Assembly (NCBI RefSeq): GCF_001905545.1
Contig: NZ_LIPD01000002.1
Location: 248,001 to 312,000 of the forward strand
Source: Streptomyces sp. CB02056
GTDB taxonomy: Bacteria > Actinomycetota > Actinomycetes > Streptomycetales > Streptomycetaceae
Direction: 5' to 3'
Length of the DNA: 64,000 bases
In this document: positions 38,341-46,087 of the stretch, piece by piece
How the letters are laid out: the number at the start of each line of letters is the position of its first letter
Position numbering within the stretch: the stretch's first letter is position 1
Notes under the pieces: model-generated
The model's database searches: none
What the model was told of the DNA's origin: nothing
Seen by the model: the letters and a program-made list of their open reading frames with translations, nothing else
Program-made: the position numbers and the translations under genes

Positions 38341-38657
38341 CCCTCCTCCCCAGCGACGTCGCCCGGGTCCTCGACTTCCTCCTCCCCGAGGGCCACCCCC
38401 TGCGCGCCCAGGTCCCGCACCTGCGCGTCGAGTCCCGCTGCCGGTGCGGCTGCAGCACCGCCCTGTTCGCCGGCGTCCAGGACGGCGCCCGCTCGGAGGT
38501 GGTCGCCGAGGCGGCGATCGGCTCCGACGGCGAGATCCTGCTCTTCGCCGAGGACGGCCGGCTCTCCTGGCTGGAGGTCTGCTCCTGGACCGACCCCAAG
38601 CTCACCCTCGTCGACGCCGCCCGCTACCTCGGCGGGGAACCCGGGCGGCCGGAGTGA
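38337..38657 (+). CDS. Small Cys-cluster protein, unknown function
   Basis: 106 residues; the start overlaps the flippase stop (ATGA). The notable motif is SRCRCGCSTALF around residues 34-45, three Cys in alternating positions, followed by strands EILLFAEDGRLSWLEV and SWTDPKL. No signal or transmembrane helix. The Cys cluster could bind metal. I do not recognise a named family. Coupling suggests a job connected with the flippase or with the next gene. Confidence 0.7.
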   Translation: MTLLPSDVARVLDFLLPEGHPLRAQVPHLRVESRCRCGCSTALFAGVQDGARSEVVAEAAIGSDGEILLFAEDGRLSWLEVCSWTDPKLTLVDAARYLGGEPGRPE

Positions 38658-39025
38658 GCGTCGTACCGGGCATGCCCACCGTTCTCATCCTCGGCTTCGA
38701 CCCGCACACCGTCCCCGGCGTGGACGGCGACGCGGTGCGGGCCCTCCTCGACGCCGAACTCGCCCGCTTCACCGAGCACGGCATCGACGCCGCCGTGACC
38801 CTGGTCGCCCCCGACGACGCCGCCGAACCCGCCGTCGTGGCGGCCCTCGCCGGGCGCCGCTGGGACGTCGTCGTCATCGGCGGCGGCATCCGCAAGCCCG
38901 AACCGGCGCTGCCGTTCTTCGAGGCGGTCGTCAACCTGGTCCGCCGTCACGCCCCGCAGGCGGCCGTCGCCTTCAACACCAGCCCCGCCGACAGCGTCGA
39001 GGCCGCCCGCCGCTGGCTGCCGTAG
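38654..39025 (+). CDS. Small alpha/beta protein, unknown function
   Basis: 123 residues from GTG 38654 (GTGA overlap); ATG 38672 gives 117 residues. The sequence alternates strands and helices like a Rossmann or receiver-like fold: PTVLILGFDPHTV, WDVVVIGGGIRKPE, and VAFNTSPADSVEAARRWL at the end. No phospho-acceptor or nucleotide motif is complete. Similar short proteins with the VVIGGGxR and AFNTxPxDS motifs occur widely in bacteria without assigned function. Last gene of a three-gene unit. Confidence 0.65.
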   Translation: MSVVPGMPTVLILGFDPHTVPGVDGDAVRALLDAELARFTEHGIDAAVTLVAPDDAAEPAVVAALAGRRWDVVVIGGGIRKPEPALPFFEAVVNLVRRHAPQAAVAFNTSPADSVEAARRWLP

Positions 39026-39066
39026 CGGGGCGCCGGCCCGGCCTTCAGCCCGCGCCTGGCCCGCGC

Positions 39067-39558
39067 TCAGCCGAGGTCGCCCAGGGGGCGGCGGTAGGCG
39101 AGGGCGGGGCGGTCGGCGAGGAGGAACCGGTGGCTGAGCGCGAAGCCGTTGCGGGCGAGGACGGCCTGGGAGGCGGGGTTGTCGACGGTGGTGACGGCGG
39201 TCAGGACGGTCAGGCCGTAGGCGGTGGCCGCGAGGCGGCAGGCCTCGGCGACGGCGGCCTTCGCGACGCCGCGGCCGGCGGCCGACTCGGCGATCCGGTA
39301 GCCGAGTTCGGCGCTGCCGTCGGCGAGGTCGACGAGGTTGGCGCGGCCGACCAGCCCGCCGGCCGCGTCGAGCACCACGTGGAACCGGCAGGTGCCCTCG
39401 GCCTGTTCGGCGAGGAGGGCGGCGTGGCGGTCCGCGAAGCCGGCGAAGTAGGCGTCGCCGCGGTCCGGGATGCTGCGGGCGAAGTACGCGCGGTTGGCGC
39501 GTTCGAAGGCCAGCAGGGCCTCGGCGTGGTCGGGGCGCAGGGGTTCCAGGGTGATCAT
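39067..39558 (-). CDS. GNAT acetyltransferase, RimJ/RimL type
   Basis: 163 residues from ATG 39558, whose start overlaps the MerR stop (ATGA). The Acetyltransf_3 fold shows LEPLRPDHAEALLAFE at the start, the acetyl-CoA loop ESAAGRGVAKAAVAEA and the beta-bulge segment TTVDNPASQAVLARNGF. It acetylates an unknown amine, possibly a protein N-terminus or an antibiotic. Cotranscribed with, and presumably controlled by, the MerR regulator. An upstream codon at 39594 would overlap the MerR gene. Confidence 0.85.
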   Translation of the reverse strand: MITLEPLRPDHAEALLAFERANRAYFARSIPDRGDAYFAGFADRHAALLAEQAEGTCRFHVVLDAAGGLVGRANLVDLADGSAELGYRIAESAAGRGVAKAAVAEACRLAATAYGLTVLTAVTTVDNPASQAVLARNGFALSHRFLLADRPALAYRRPLGDLG

Positions 39559-40496
39559 CGCGCCAGTCTGGCCCGCAGCGCCCCGGTGAACCACCGGAAT
39601 ACCCCGGTGAGGCTCTCCGGGACGGGCCAGCCGTTGATGACCGCCAGCAGCTGCCAGTAGCGCTCGGCGCGCGGGTCGTCGGCGGTCTCCAGGCGGTCGA
39701 GCAGCCAGCGCCGCAACCCGGCGTCGTCGGGGCGGCCGAAGGTCTCGGCGTAGGCGGCGGTGAGGGCGTCGAGGACGGGGTCGGCCGCGGGGGAGGCGGG
39801 GTCGGTGCCGGCGGCCAGCGCCGCACCGACCAGGGACCGTACGGTCTCGGTGAGCGCGTGGTGCAGCCCGCCGCGGTCGCCCTCGGCCCGTTCGGCGGCC
39901 TGCTGTTCGGCCATCCGCCGGACGGCCGCGCGGAAGTCCGGGTCCTGGACGAGTTCACCGAGTTCGACCCAGGCCTCGACCTGCTCCGCCCTTGGCTCGT
40001 CCGGCAGTTCGGGCATGGCGGAGCGCATCATGGCGACGAACTCGGGGTTGGCGTCCAGGCCGCCGAAGGCCTCGTCGACGAAGTCCTGGACCAGGCGCCG
40101 GCGTTCGGCGTCGGAGAGTTTGGCGAGCTTGTGCATGAGTCCCATCTCCTCGGGTGTGGAAGCGCGTTGGGCGACGGCGAGCAGCACCGCCCGGCGCAGC
40201 CGGAGGGTGCGGATCTGCACCTCCAGCGCCTCGGCGTGTGCGGCGGCCACCTCGTGCAGCGGGGCCTCCCGTTCCAGCACCCGGCGGATCGCGGGCAGGT
40301 CGAGCCCGAGTTCGCGCAGGGTGCGGACGAGGTCCAGCCGGGCGAGGGCGTGCACGTCGTACAGCCGGTAGCCGGCGGCGCTGCGCCCGGTGGGCGGGAC
40401 GAGGCCGGTGTCGGCGTAGAACCGGATGGTCTTGACGGTGAGTCCGGTGCGCCGGGCGAGGTCGCCGATCGGGTAGAGCGTTTCGCTGCCGTCCAT
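39555..40496 (-). CDS. MerR-family transcriptional regulator
   Basis: 313 residues from ATG 40496. N-terminal winged HTH: YPIGDLARRTGLTVKTIRFYADTGLV and GYRLYDVHALARLDLVRTLRELG (residues 8-70), then an antiparallel coiled coil to about 125. The C-terminal 180 residues are mostly helical, rich in Ala/Glu/Arg, ending AVINGWPVPES; they are probably a drug- or ligand-sensing part and resemble no effector domain I can name. Transcription most likely starts from the 19-bp-spacer promoter at 40504-40534, so it should activate itself and the coupled GNAT gene. Confidence 0.9.
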   Translation of the reverse strand: MDGSETLYPIGDLARRTGLTVKTIRFYADTGLVPPTGRSAAGYRLYDVHALARLDLVRTLRELGLDLPAIRRVLEREAPLHEVAAAHAEALEVQIRTLRLRRAVLLAVAQRASTPEEMGLMHKLAKLSDAERRRLVQDFVDEAFGGLDANPEFVAMMRSAMPELPDEPRAEQVEAWVELGELVQDPDFRAAVRRMAEQQAAERAEGDRGGLHHALTETVRSLVGAALAAGTDPASPAADPVLDALTAAYAETFGRPDDAGLRRWLLDRLETADDPRAERYWQLLAVINGWPVPESLTGVFRWFTGALRARLAR

Positions 40497-40503
40497 GGGG
40501 ACC

Positions 40504-40534
40504 ACTCTGGACTCTCCCCTTACCGGAGACGCAA
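40504..40534 (-). promoter_or_regulatory. MerR-type promoter with 19-bp spacer
   Basis: Read on the minus strand: -35 TTGCGT (40534-40529), a 19-bp spacer, -10 CAGAGT (40509-40504), then 7 nt to ATG 40496. Inside the spacer TCTCC and GGAGA (40513-40517 and 40525-40529) form a dyad with a 7-bp centre. Overlong spacers holding the operator are the hallmark of MerR-activated promoters. The mRNA would be leaderless. Confidence 0.7.
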
Positions 40535-40547
40535 GCCCGCGGCCCTC

Positions 40548-40553
40548 TAAGGT
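40548..40553 (+). promoter_or_regulatory. -10 hexamer for leaderless response-regulator gene
   Basis: TAAGGT ends 7 nt before ATG 40561 and no Shine-Dalgarno is present. It lies 14 bp from the divergent MerR-type -35, so MerR bound there could also affect this promoter. Confidence 0.45.
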
Positions 40554-40560
40554 CGTGGCC

Positions 40561-41190
40561 ATGAACGACACTGACAGCGGGGCCTCGATCCGCGTGCTGC
40601 TCGCCGAGGACCAGGGGATGGTCCGGGAGGCGCTGGCCGCGCTGCTCGGGCTGGAGGGGGACATCGACGTCGTCGCGCAGGTCGGCCGCGGGGACGAGGT
40701 GGTGGCGGCGGTGCTCGCGAACGACGTGCAGGTCGCCGTGCTGGACATCGAGATGCCGGGGATGACGGGCATCGAGGCGGCCGCCGAGCTGCGCGACCGG
40801 GCGCCCCGGACCAAGGTGGTCATCGCGACGACCTTCGGCCGGCCCGGCTACCTGCGCCGGGCGATGGAGTCGGGCGCGGACGCGTTCCTGGTGAAGGACG
40901 CGCCGGCCGCCGAGCTGGCGGAGGCGATCCGCCGGGTGCTGCGCGGCGAGCGGGTGATCGACCCGGTGCTGGCCGCCGCCGCGCTGGCCGAGGGCGCCAA
41001 CCCGCTGACCCCGCGCGAGCGGGACGTGCTGGGCGCGGCCGCCGACGGCGCGGTGAACGCGGACATCGCCCGGCGGCTGCACCTGTCCGAGGGGACGGTG
41101 CGCAACTACCTGTCGATGGCGATCCAGAAGACCGAGGCCCGCAACCGCACCGAGGCGGTCCGGATCGCCCGGGAGAAGGGCTGGCTGTAG
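40561..41190 (+). CDS. NarL/DesR-type response regulator
   Basis: 209 residues. Receiver domain with LLAEDQGMVRE (acidic pocket), phospho-Asp in VLDIEMPGMTG near 61, TTF and VKDAPA (Lys), and a LuxR-type HTH with LTPRERDVLGAAADGAVNADIA and TVRNYLS. This is the DesR subfamily that normally pairs with DesK-type kinases in the same operon. Here the upstream neighbour is a divergent MerR gene, while the only DesK-type kinase in view is at 33213-34487. Confidence 0.93.
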   Translation: MNDTDSGASIRVLLAEDQGMVREALAALLGLEGDIDVVAQVGRGDEVVAAVLANDVQVAVLDIEMPGMTGIEAAAELRDRAPRTKVVIATTFGRPGYLRRAMESGADAFLVKDAPAAELAEAIRRVLRGERVIDPVLAAAALAEGANPLTPRERDVLGAAADGAVNADIARRLHLSEGTVRNYLSMAIQKTEARNRTEAVRIAREKGWL

Positions 41191-41231
41191 GGCCCGTCTT
41201 CAAGCCCCCGGCGTCGGCCCGCAGGCGGGGG

Positions 41232-42104
41232 TCAGTTGAGCCGGTGCCGGGCCGCCCGGGCCTCCTGCCGGACCTTGGCGGCGGTGTCCGGGTCGAAGGC
41301 GTCGAGGATCTGCGCGTAGGCGTCCATCTCCGCCGAGCCGCCGAGGAAGTCCCCGGTGCGGACGAGGAGTTCGGCCCGTTCCAGGCGCAGCTGGGCGGGG
41401 TGCCGGGGCAGCAGCAGGGCGAGTTCGGTGGCCCAGAGCTGGGTGCGGGCGTGCTCGGGGCGGTCGGCGGCCCAGAGCCGGATGTTGCCGAGCACCCGCA
41501 GCACGACCTCCAGCGGCTGGGCCGGGGTGAGCAGGGCGGGGGTGAACTCCGCCCCGGCGGCGGCGACCAGCCGTTCGACGTCCGCCGGGTCGAGCAGCCG
41601 CCCGCCGTGGAACGGGTCGGCCAGGACGTAGTCCTCGCCGCCGGCCGGGCCGCCCACCGCGACGATGAAGTGGCCGGGCAGCGCGATGCCGTGGACGGTC
41701 AGCCCGGCCCGCCGGCCGACCGCCATCCACACCAGGGAGAGCGTGATCGGCAGCCCGCGCCGGCGCCGCAGCACCTCGGGCAGCAGCGAGGACTCCAGCC
41801 GCCGGTAGTCCGACTGCCGCCCGTGGAAGCGCTCCCGCCCGCCGAGCACCGCGGCGAGCAGGGCGGCGGTCTCCTCCGGCCCGGTCGGCGCCCGCTCGGC
41901 GACGGCCGTCCGGACCGCCGCCGCGTGCCGCTCGAACGCGGCCTCGCAGGCGGCGAGCAGCGCGTCCACGCCCGGCGGTTCGCCGGGGTCGCCGGGGTCG
42001 GGCACCATGCCGTGCTCGGCGGCGGCGAGCAGGCACAGCAGCACCGGGTCGGGCTGCTCGGCGCGGGCGGCGGTCCGGAAGCGGTCTCTGCTCTGCTCGG
42101 TCAC
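41232..42104 (-). CDS. SirB1/transglutaminase-like protein
   Basis: 290 residues from GTG 42104; TTG 42140 would add 12 residues, and neither has a clear Shine-Dalgarno. The Transglut_core2 (SirB1) segment holds RRGLPITLSLVWMAVGRRAG, HGIALPGHFIV and YVLADPFHGGRLL (about 125-190), followed by a TPR-like helical tail with YAQILDAFDPDTA. SirB1-type domains usually lack the catalytic Cys of transglutaminases, as appears so here, and their biochemical role is unsettled. Convergent with the response-regulator gene. Confidence 0.8.
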   Translation of the reverse strand: MTEQSRDRFRTAARAEQPDPVLLCLLAAAEHGMVPDPGDPGEPPGVDALLAACEAAFERHAAAVRTAVAERAPTGPEETAALLAAVLGGRERFHGRQSDYRRLESSLLPEVLRRRRGLPITLSLVWMAVGRRAGLTVHGIALPGHFIVAVGGPAGGEDYVLADPFHGGRLLDPADVERLVAAAGAEFTPALLTPAQPLEVVLRVLGNIRLWAADRPEHARTQLWATELALLLPRHPAQLRLERAELLVRTGDFLGGSAEMDAYAQILDAFDPDTAAKVRQEARAARHRLN

Positions 42105-42202
42105 GGTGACGGCGACGGCTTTCGTACGGCGGACGGACAAGGCGGCGGACGGACGATCGGGCGGGGCGATCGGACGAACGGACGGACGGTACGGCCTGGC
42201 GG

Positions 42203-43216
42203 CTACCCCTGGGGGAGGAGCGCGTAGTGGTAAGTGTGACTGGTCGTGAAGCCGAGTCCGTCATAGAGCGCGATCGCCCCCGCGTTCTCCGCCTCGACCT
42301 GGAGGTAGCCGCCGCTCGCCCCCTCCTCGGCCGCGCGCGAGGCGAGCACCGCCATGACCGTCGTCGCCAGTCCGGCCCGCCGGGCGTACGGCTGGACCTC
42401 GATCGCGCCGAAGCAGGCCCAGGCGCCCTCGATGACGCAGCGTCCGATCGCCAGCGGCGGCTGCCCGGGGGCGCCCGGCACGGTGGCGAACCAGACCGAG
42501 GGCCCGCCGTGCAGCACCCGCCGGGCCGCCTCCTCCACCGCCGGGTCGCCGCTCACCCGCCGGTACACCGACAGCCACCGGTCGTCCGCGGTCCGCGCGA
42601 GGCGCACCCTGTCGTGCCCGGCGCCGGCCCGGGCGAGCCCGGCCAGCGGGGCGGTGCGGACCAGGGTGGGCGCGTACCCGGCGCCGAGCCGGTCGAGTTC
42701 GGCGACCAGCGCCGGGGGCGAGCCGGGGGAGATCACCTCGACGTACGCGGGCAGTCCGCGCGCCGCGTACCAGGCGCGGACGGCCGCCAGCGCCCGGGGC
42801 AGCGGCAGTCCCGGGTCCCCGAGCGCCTGGACGGAGTTGGCCCGCCGGGTGAACCCGGCGGCGGCGCGCAGCGTCCACTCGCCGAGCGGCTCCTGCTCGA
42901 CGGCCGGCCAGCCGCGGCCCGCGATCCGCTGCAGTTCGACCGGCGCGGTGACCGGCAACGGGACGCGCCGGGCCGGGAACGGCGGCACGGTCTTGCCTGC
43001 GACCAGCAGCTTCTCCGGCAAGAACACCGGATCGCCGGTTCGAGGGGCGATCGTCAACCCATGATCGTCCCACGATGTGAGCACGCCGATCGAATCCCGG
43101 AACACCGGCCGGTCGTCCACGAACTCCGCGAGGCGGCGGACGGACACGCGTCGTCCCACGTCAGAGCGGTCTATCCGGACTTCCGGACGGTCGCCGACCG
43201 GGTCGTGCGTCGCCAT
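42203..43216 (-). CDS. GNAT acetyltransferase with N-terminal SH3-like domain
   Basis: 337 residues. Residues 10-75 form an all-beta, SH3-like part (RIDRSDVGRRVSVRRL, LTSWDDHGLTIAPR, VFLPEKLLVAGKTVP); the C-terminal half is a GNAT fold with the acetyl-CoA motif VQPYARRAGLATTVM and YDGLGFTTSHTYHYA. It is a usual neighbour of ferredoxin fdxA in actinobacteria, divergent from it as here. Substrate unknown. Confidence 0.85.
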   Translation of the reverse strand: MATHDPVGDRPEVRIDRSDVGRRVSVRRLAEFVDDRPVFRDSIGVLTSWDDHGLTIAPRTGDPVFLPEKLLVAGKTVPPFPARRVPLPVTAPVELQRIAGRGWPAVEQEPLGEWTLRAAAGFTRRANSVQALGDPGLPLPRALAAVRAWYAARGLPAYVEVISPGSPPALVAELDRLGAGYAPTLVRTAPLAGLARAGAGHDRVRLARTADDRWLSVYRRVSGDPAVEEAARRVLHGGPSVWFATVPGAPGQPPLAIGRCVIEGAWACFGAIEVQPYARRAGLATTVMAVLASRAAEEGASGGYLQVEAENAGAIALYDGLGFTTSHTYHYALLPQG

Positions 43217-43346
43217 CTGGCCACCTCCTGTGCATTTGCGGTCTCCGACCCGCGATACTAGGGGCGGGCATCGACGACGCCGCGCTCACCGCGCACGGCA
43301 GCAGAACAGAACGGGCCACCAGGCCCTTCCGAGGAGGAACGACAGC

Positions 43347-43673
43347 GTGACCTACGTCATCGCGCAGCCTTGTGTCGACGTGAAGGACAAGGCGTGCATC
43401 GAAGAGTGCCCGGTTGACTGCATCTACGAGGGCGAGCGATCGCTCTACATCCACCCGGATGAGTGTGTCGACTGTGGCGCGTGCGAGCCGGTCTGCCCGG
43501 TCGAGGCGATCTTCTACGAGGACGACACTCCGGAGGAGTGGAAGGACTACTACAAGGCGAACGTCGAGTTCTTCGACGACCTGGGTTCCCCCGGCGGCGC
43601 CTCCAAGCTCGGTCTGATCGAGCGTGACCACCCGTTCATCGCCGCTCTGCCGCCGCAGAACGCCGACCACTGA
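43347..43673 (+). CDS. fdxA: 7Fe ferredoxin FdxA
   Basis: 108 residues from GTG 43347, with GAGGAGG 9 nt upstream. The Cys pattern CVDVKDKACIEECPVDC and CVDCGACEPVCPVEAI is that of the [3Fe-4S][4Fe-4S] ferredoxins of actinobacteria, with the usual C-terminal LGAP-type tail (PPGGASKLGLIERDHP). Electron carrier in the cytosol. dapC starts 20 bp downstream, the conserved order in actinobacteria, although the functional link is unclear. Confidence 0.97.
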   Translation: MTYVIAQPCVDVKDKACIEECPVDCIYEGERSLYIHPDECVDCGACEPVCPVEAIFYEDDTPEEWKDYYKANVEFFDDLGSPGGASKLGLIERDHPFIAALPPQNADH

Positions 43674-43693
43674 CGATCGGTGGCACAACAGCT

Positions 43694-44842
43694 GTGAGTA
43701 CCAACAGCACGCGCGCGCCGTTCCCGGGTCACCCGGGGGCGGCGCGCCGCGTTTCGGACAAGCTCCCCGTCTTCCCCTGGGACAAGCTGGAGCCGTACAA
43801 GGCGACCGCCCTGGCCCACCCCGGCGGGCTCTGCGACTTCTCCGTCGGCACCCCGGTGGACCCGGTCCCCGAGGTGATCCAGAAGGCGCTGGCCGCGCAC
43901 ACCGACACCCCCGGCTACCCGACCGTCTGGGGCCCGCTGGAGCTGCGCGAGGCGATCGCCGGCTGGCTGCACCGCCGCCTCGGCGCGGAGACCGGCCCGC
44001 AGGCCGTGCTCCCGACCGTCGGCTCCAAGGAGCTGGTGGCCTGGCTGCCGACCCAGCTCGGCCTCGGCCCCGGCGACCAGGTCGCCTACCCGCGCCTGGC
44101 CTACCCGACCTACGAGGTGGGCGCCCGGCTGTGCGGCGCCGAGCCGGTCGAGTACGACTCGGTGGACGAGCTGGACGGCTCCCGGGTGCGCCTGCTCTGG
44201 GTGAACTCGCCGTCCAACCCGACCGGCCGGGTGCTGGGCGCGGACGAGCTGCGCCGGGCCGTCGAGTGGGCCAGGGAGCACGGGGCGCTGCTGGTCAGCG
44301 ACGAGTGCTACCTGGAGCTGGGCTGGGAGGCCGAGCCGGTCTCCGTCCTGCACCCGGACGTCTGCGGCGACGGCCACGAGGGCCTGCTGGCCGTCCACTC
44401 GCTCTCCAAGCGCTCCAACCTGGCCGGCTACCGCGCCTCCTTCGTGGCGGGCGACCCGGTGGTGGTCAGGGAGCTGCTGGAGGTGCGCAAGCACGGCGGC
44501 ATGATCGTGCCGGCGCCGGTCCAGGCGGCGACGGTCGCCGCGCTCGCGGACGACGCCCACGTGGCCGAGCAGCGCGAGCGGTACGCGGCCCGGCGCTCGG
44601 CGCTGCGGGCGGCGCTGGAGGCGTACGGCTTCCGGATCGAGCACTCCGAGGCGAGCCTCTACCTGTGGGCGACCCAGGACCGCCCGTGCTGGGAGACCGT
44701 GGCCGAACTGGCCGGGCTGGGCATCCTGGTGGCGCCCGGCGACTTCTACGGGCCGGCCGGCGACCGCTTCGTGCGGGTCGCGTTCACGGCGACCGACGAG
44801 CGGGTCGCCGCGGCCGTGGAGCGGCTGGGCGCGGCGAGCTGA
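43694..44842 (+). CDS. dapC: N-succinyldiaminopimelate aminotransferase DapC
   Basis: 382 residues from GTG 43694. Fold-type I aminotransferase: LCDFSVGTPVDPVPEVI start, PGYPTVWGPLELREAI, WVNSPSNPTGRVL, and the PLP-Lys motif HSLSKRSNLAGYRASF. It makes N-succinyl-2-amino-6-oxopimelate/N-succinyl-LL-DAP interconversion in lysine and LL-DAP synthesis for peptidoglycan. dapE, the following step of the pathway, lies 2.5 kb downstream. A bidirectional terminator follows. Confidence 0.93.
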   Translation: MSTNSTRAPFPGHPGAARRVSDKLPVFPWDKLEPYKATALAHPGGLCDFSVGTPVDPVPEVIQKALAAHTDTPGYPTVWGPLELREAIAGWLHRRLGAETGPQAVLPTVGSKELVAWLPTQLGLGPGDQVAYPRLAYPTYEVGARLCGAEPVEYDSVDELDGSRVRLLWVNSPSNPTGRVLGADELRRAVEWAREHGALLVSDECYLELGWEAEPVSVLHPDVCGDGHEGLLAVHSLSKRSNLAGYRASFVAGDPVVVRELLEVRKHGGMIVPAPVQAATVAALADDAHVAEQRERYAARRSALRAALEAYGFRIEHSEASLYLWATQDRPCWETVAELAGLGILVAPGDFYGPAGDRFVRVAFTATDERVAAAVERLGAAS

Positions 44843-44891
44843 CGACGGTGCGCTGATCGCGGCGCGCCGACCGTAGCGGGCGACCGTACGG

Positions 44892-44928
44892 CGAAGGGGG
44901 CCGGTGTCACGGACACCGGCCCCCTTCG
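44892..44928. terminator. Bidirectional terminator, 17-bp perfect stem
   Basis: CGAAGGGGGCCGGTGTC (44892-44908) and GACACCGGCCCCCTTCG (44912-44928) are perfect complements with a 3-nt ACG loop. It sits between convergent dapC and a secreted-protein gene. Its left flank GTACGGCGAAGGG recurs in the terminator at 57123. Confidence 0.9.
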
Positions 44929-44966
44929 GGGTTCTCCCCGAGCCGGGGGTTGTGCGGCGGCGGGGG

Positions 44967-45785
44967 TTACAGCGGCAGGCCGCTGAGGCTGCCGCCGCTC
45001 AGGTTGCCGCCGCCCAGGCCGCCCAGCAGGCCGCCGAGCGGGCCGAGCGCGCCGGTGAGGCCGGACAGCGGGCTGTTCGCGCCGAGGTCGGCACCGCCGA
45101 GGCGGTTGGCCGACCCGTGCTCGGCCAGGCCGAGCACGTCGGTGGCGGGCAGGTCGGCGGGCAGGGCGTGCTCGACCGAGCCGAGCGGCAGCGCGCGCTG
45201 CACCGCGCCGACCGGCAGCGCGTCGGCGACGGCGGTGCCGCCGGGGACGGCGCCGGTGAGCGTCTCGGCGCCGGGCACGGCCTGGGTGACCGAGCCCGCC
45301 TGGGTGAGTCCGCCGAGCGGGCCGGTGCCGGCGGTGGCGCTGCGGGTCTCCGCGCTCTTGCCGGTGACGGCCTCGCCGAGCTTGCCGGCCAGGGACGAGG
45401 CGACCTTCGGGGTGACCGAGGAGAGCTGGCCCGCGGTCGCCGCGGTCTGGTCGACCGGGGCGGTCAGCGAGCCGGCCTTCTCGTTGGCCTCGGGCAGCTG
45501 CTGGGCGACGATGTTTCCGGCGGCGTCGGCGGAGGCCGGTACGCCGGCGGCGACGGTGGCCGCACCCGTGGTCCCGGCGGCCTGGCCGAGCTGGTGGGTG
45601 GTGTGCTGGAGGGTGGAACCGGTGTCGGTGTTGGCCAGCTGGCCCAGCGGTGCCGCGAGGTCGCTCTTGGGCAGCAGGGCGTCCCCGCCCAGGGCGGACG
45701 CGGAGCCGGCCGCGAGAAGCGGGGTCGCTCCGGCGGCCACGACGAGCGCGGCCTGGGCGATCCGGCGCGTGAGGGGGTGAGACAT
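44967..45785 (-). CDS. Secreted Ala/Gly/Leu-rich protein, unknown function
   Basis: 272 residues from ATG 45785, with GAGGAG 4 nt upstream. Sec signal peptide with RR in the n-region (MSHPLTRRIAQAALVV) and a likely cut after SASA near residue 31. The mature part has no Cys, is low in aromatics, and ends in Gly/Leu/Ser repeats (LGGLLGGLGGGNLSGGSLSG). Such proteins are sometimes labelled ATP-binding in streptomycete genomes, but no nucleotide motif is present. A surface-exposed structural role is possible. Confidence 0.7.
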   Translation of the reverse strand: MSHPLTRRIAQAALVVAAGATPLLAAGSASALGGDALLPKSDLAAPLGQLANTDTGSTLQHTTHQLGQAAGTTGAATVAAGVPASADAAGNIVAQQLPEANEKAGSLTAPVDQTAATAGQLSSVTPKVASSLAGKLGEAVTGKSAETRSATAGTGPLGGLTQAGSVTQAVPGAETLTGAVPGGTAVADALPVGAVQRALPLGSVEHALPADLPATDVLGLAEHGSANRLGGADLGANSPLSGLTGALGPLGGLLGGLGGGNLSGGSLSGLPL

Positions 45786-46087
45786 GGGGCTCCTCGAAGG
45801 GGTCTGGGTCCGTCCCGTCCGCCAAAGGACCGGGCGTGGACGACCGGGCGGACGACGTTGTTACCGCTTGAGAAGCCAGAAGGTTTCGGCCGACGCAAGG
45901 AATCTTCCTGGCCGACCATCGGATCGTACGACCACAACAGCGCTGCCCGACCGGCCCGGTCGGACGCCGTCGAACCGCCCCGGTCAAGGGGAGTGACGGT
46001 TCTCCAACCGGGTTCGCCGGAGCGGGCGGCCGGTCCATCGGGGTTGACCGGAATCACCCGTCCGGCGGCAACCCGAACACCAGTGCG

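Noticed and set aside
34488..40496. Mobile island with direct-repeat ends
   Set aside because: I saw no integrase, transposase, tRNA or matching repeats at the edges; only gene-order logic suggests insertion.
41215..41231. CCCCCG/CGGGGG inverted repeat as a terminator for the DesR-type gene
   Set aside because: Only six pairs and it abuts the stop of the convergent gene; not convincing.
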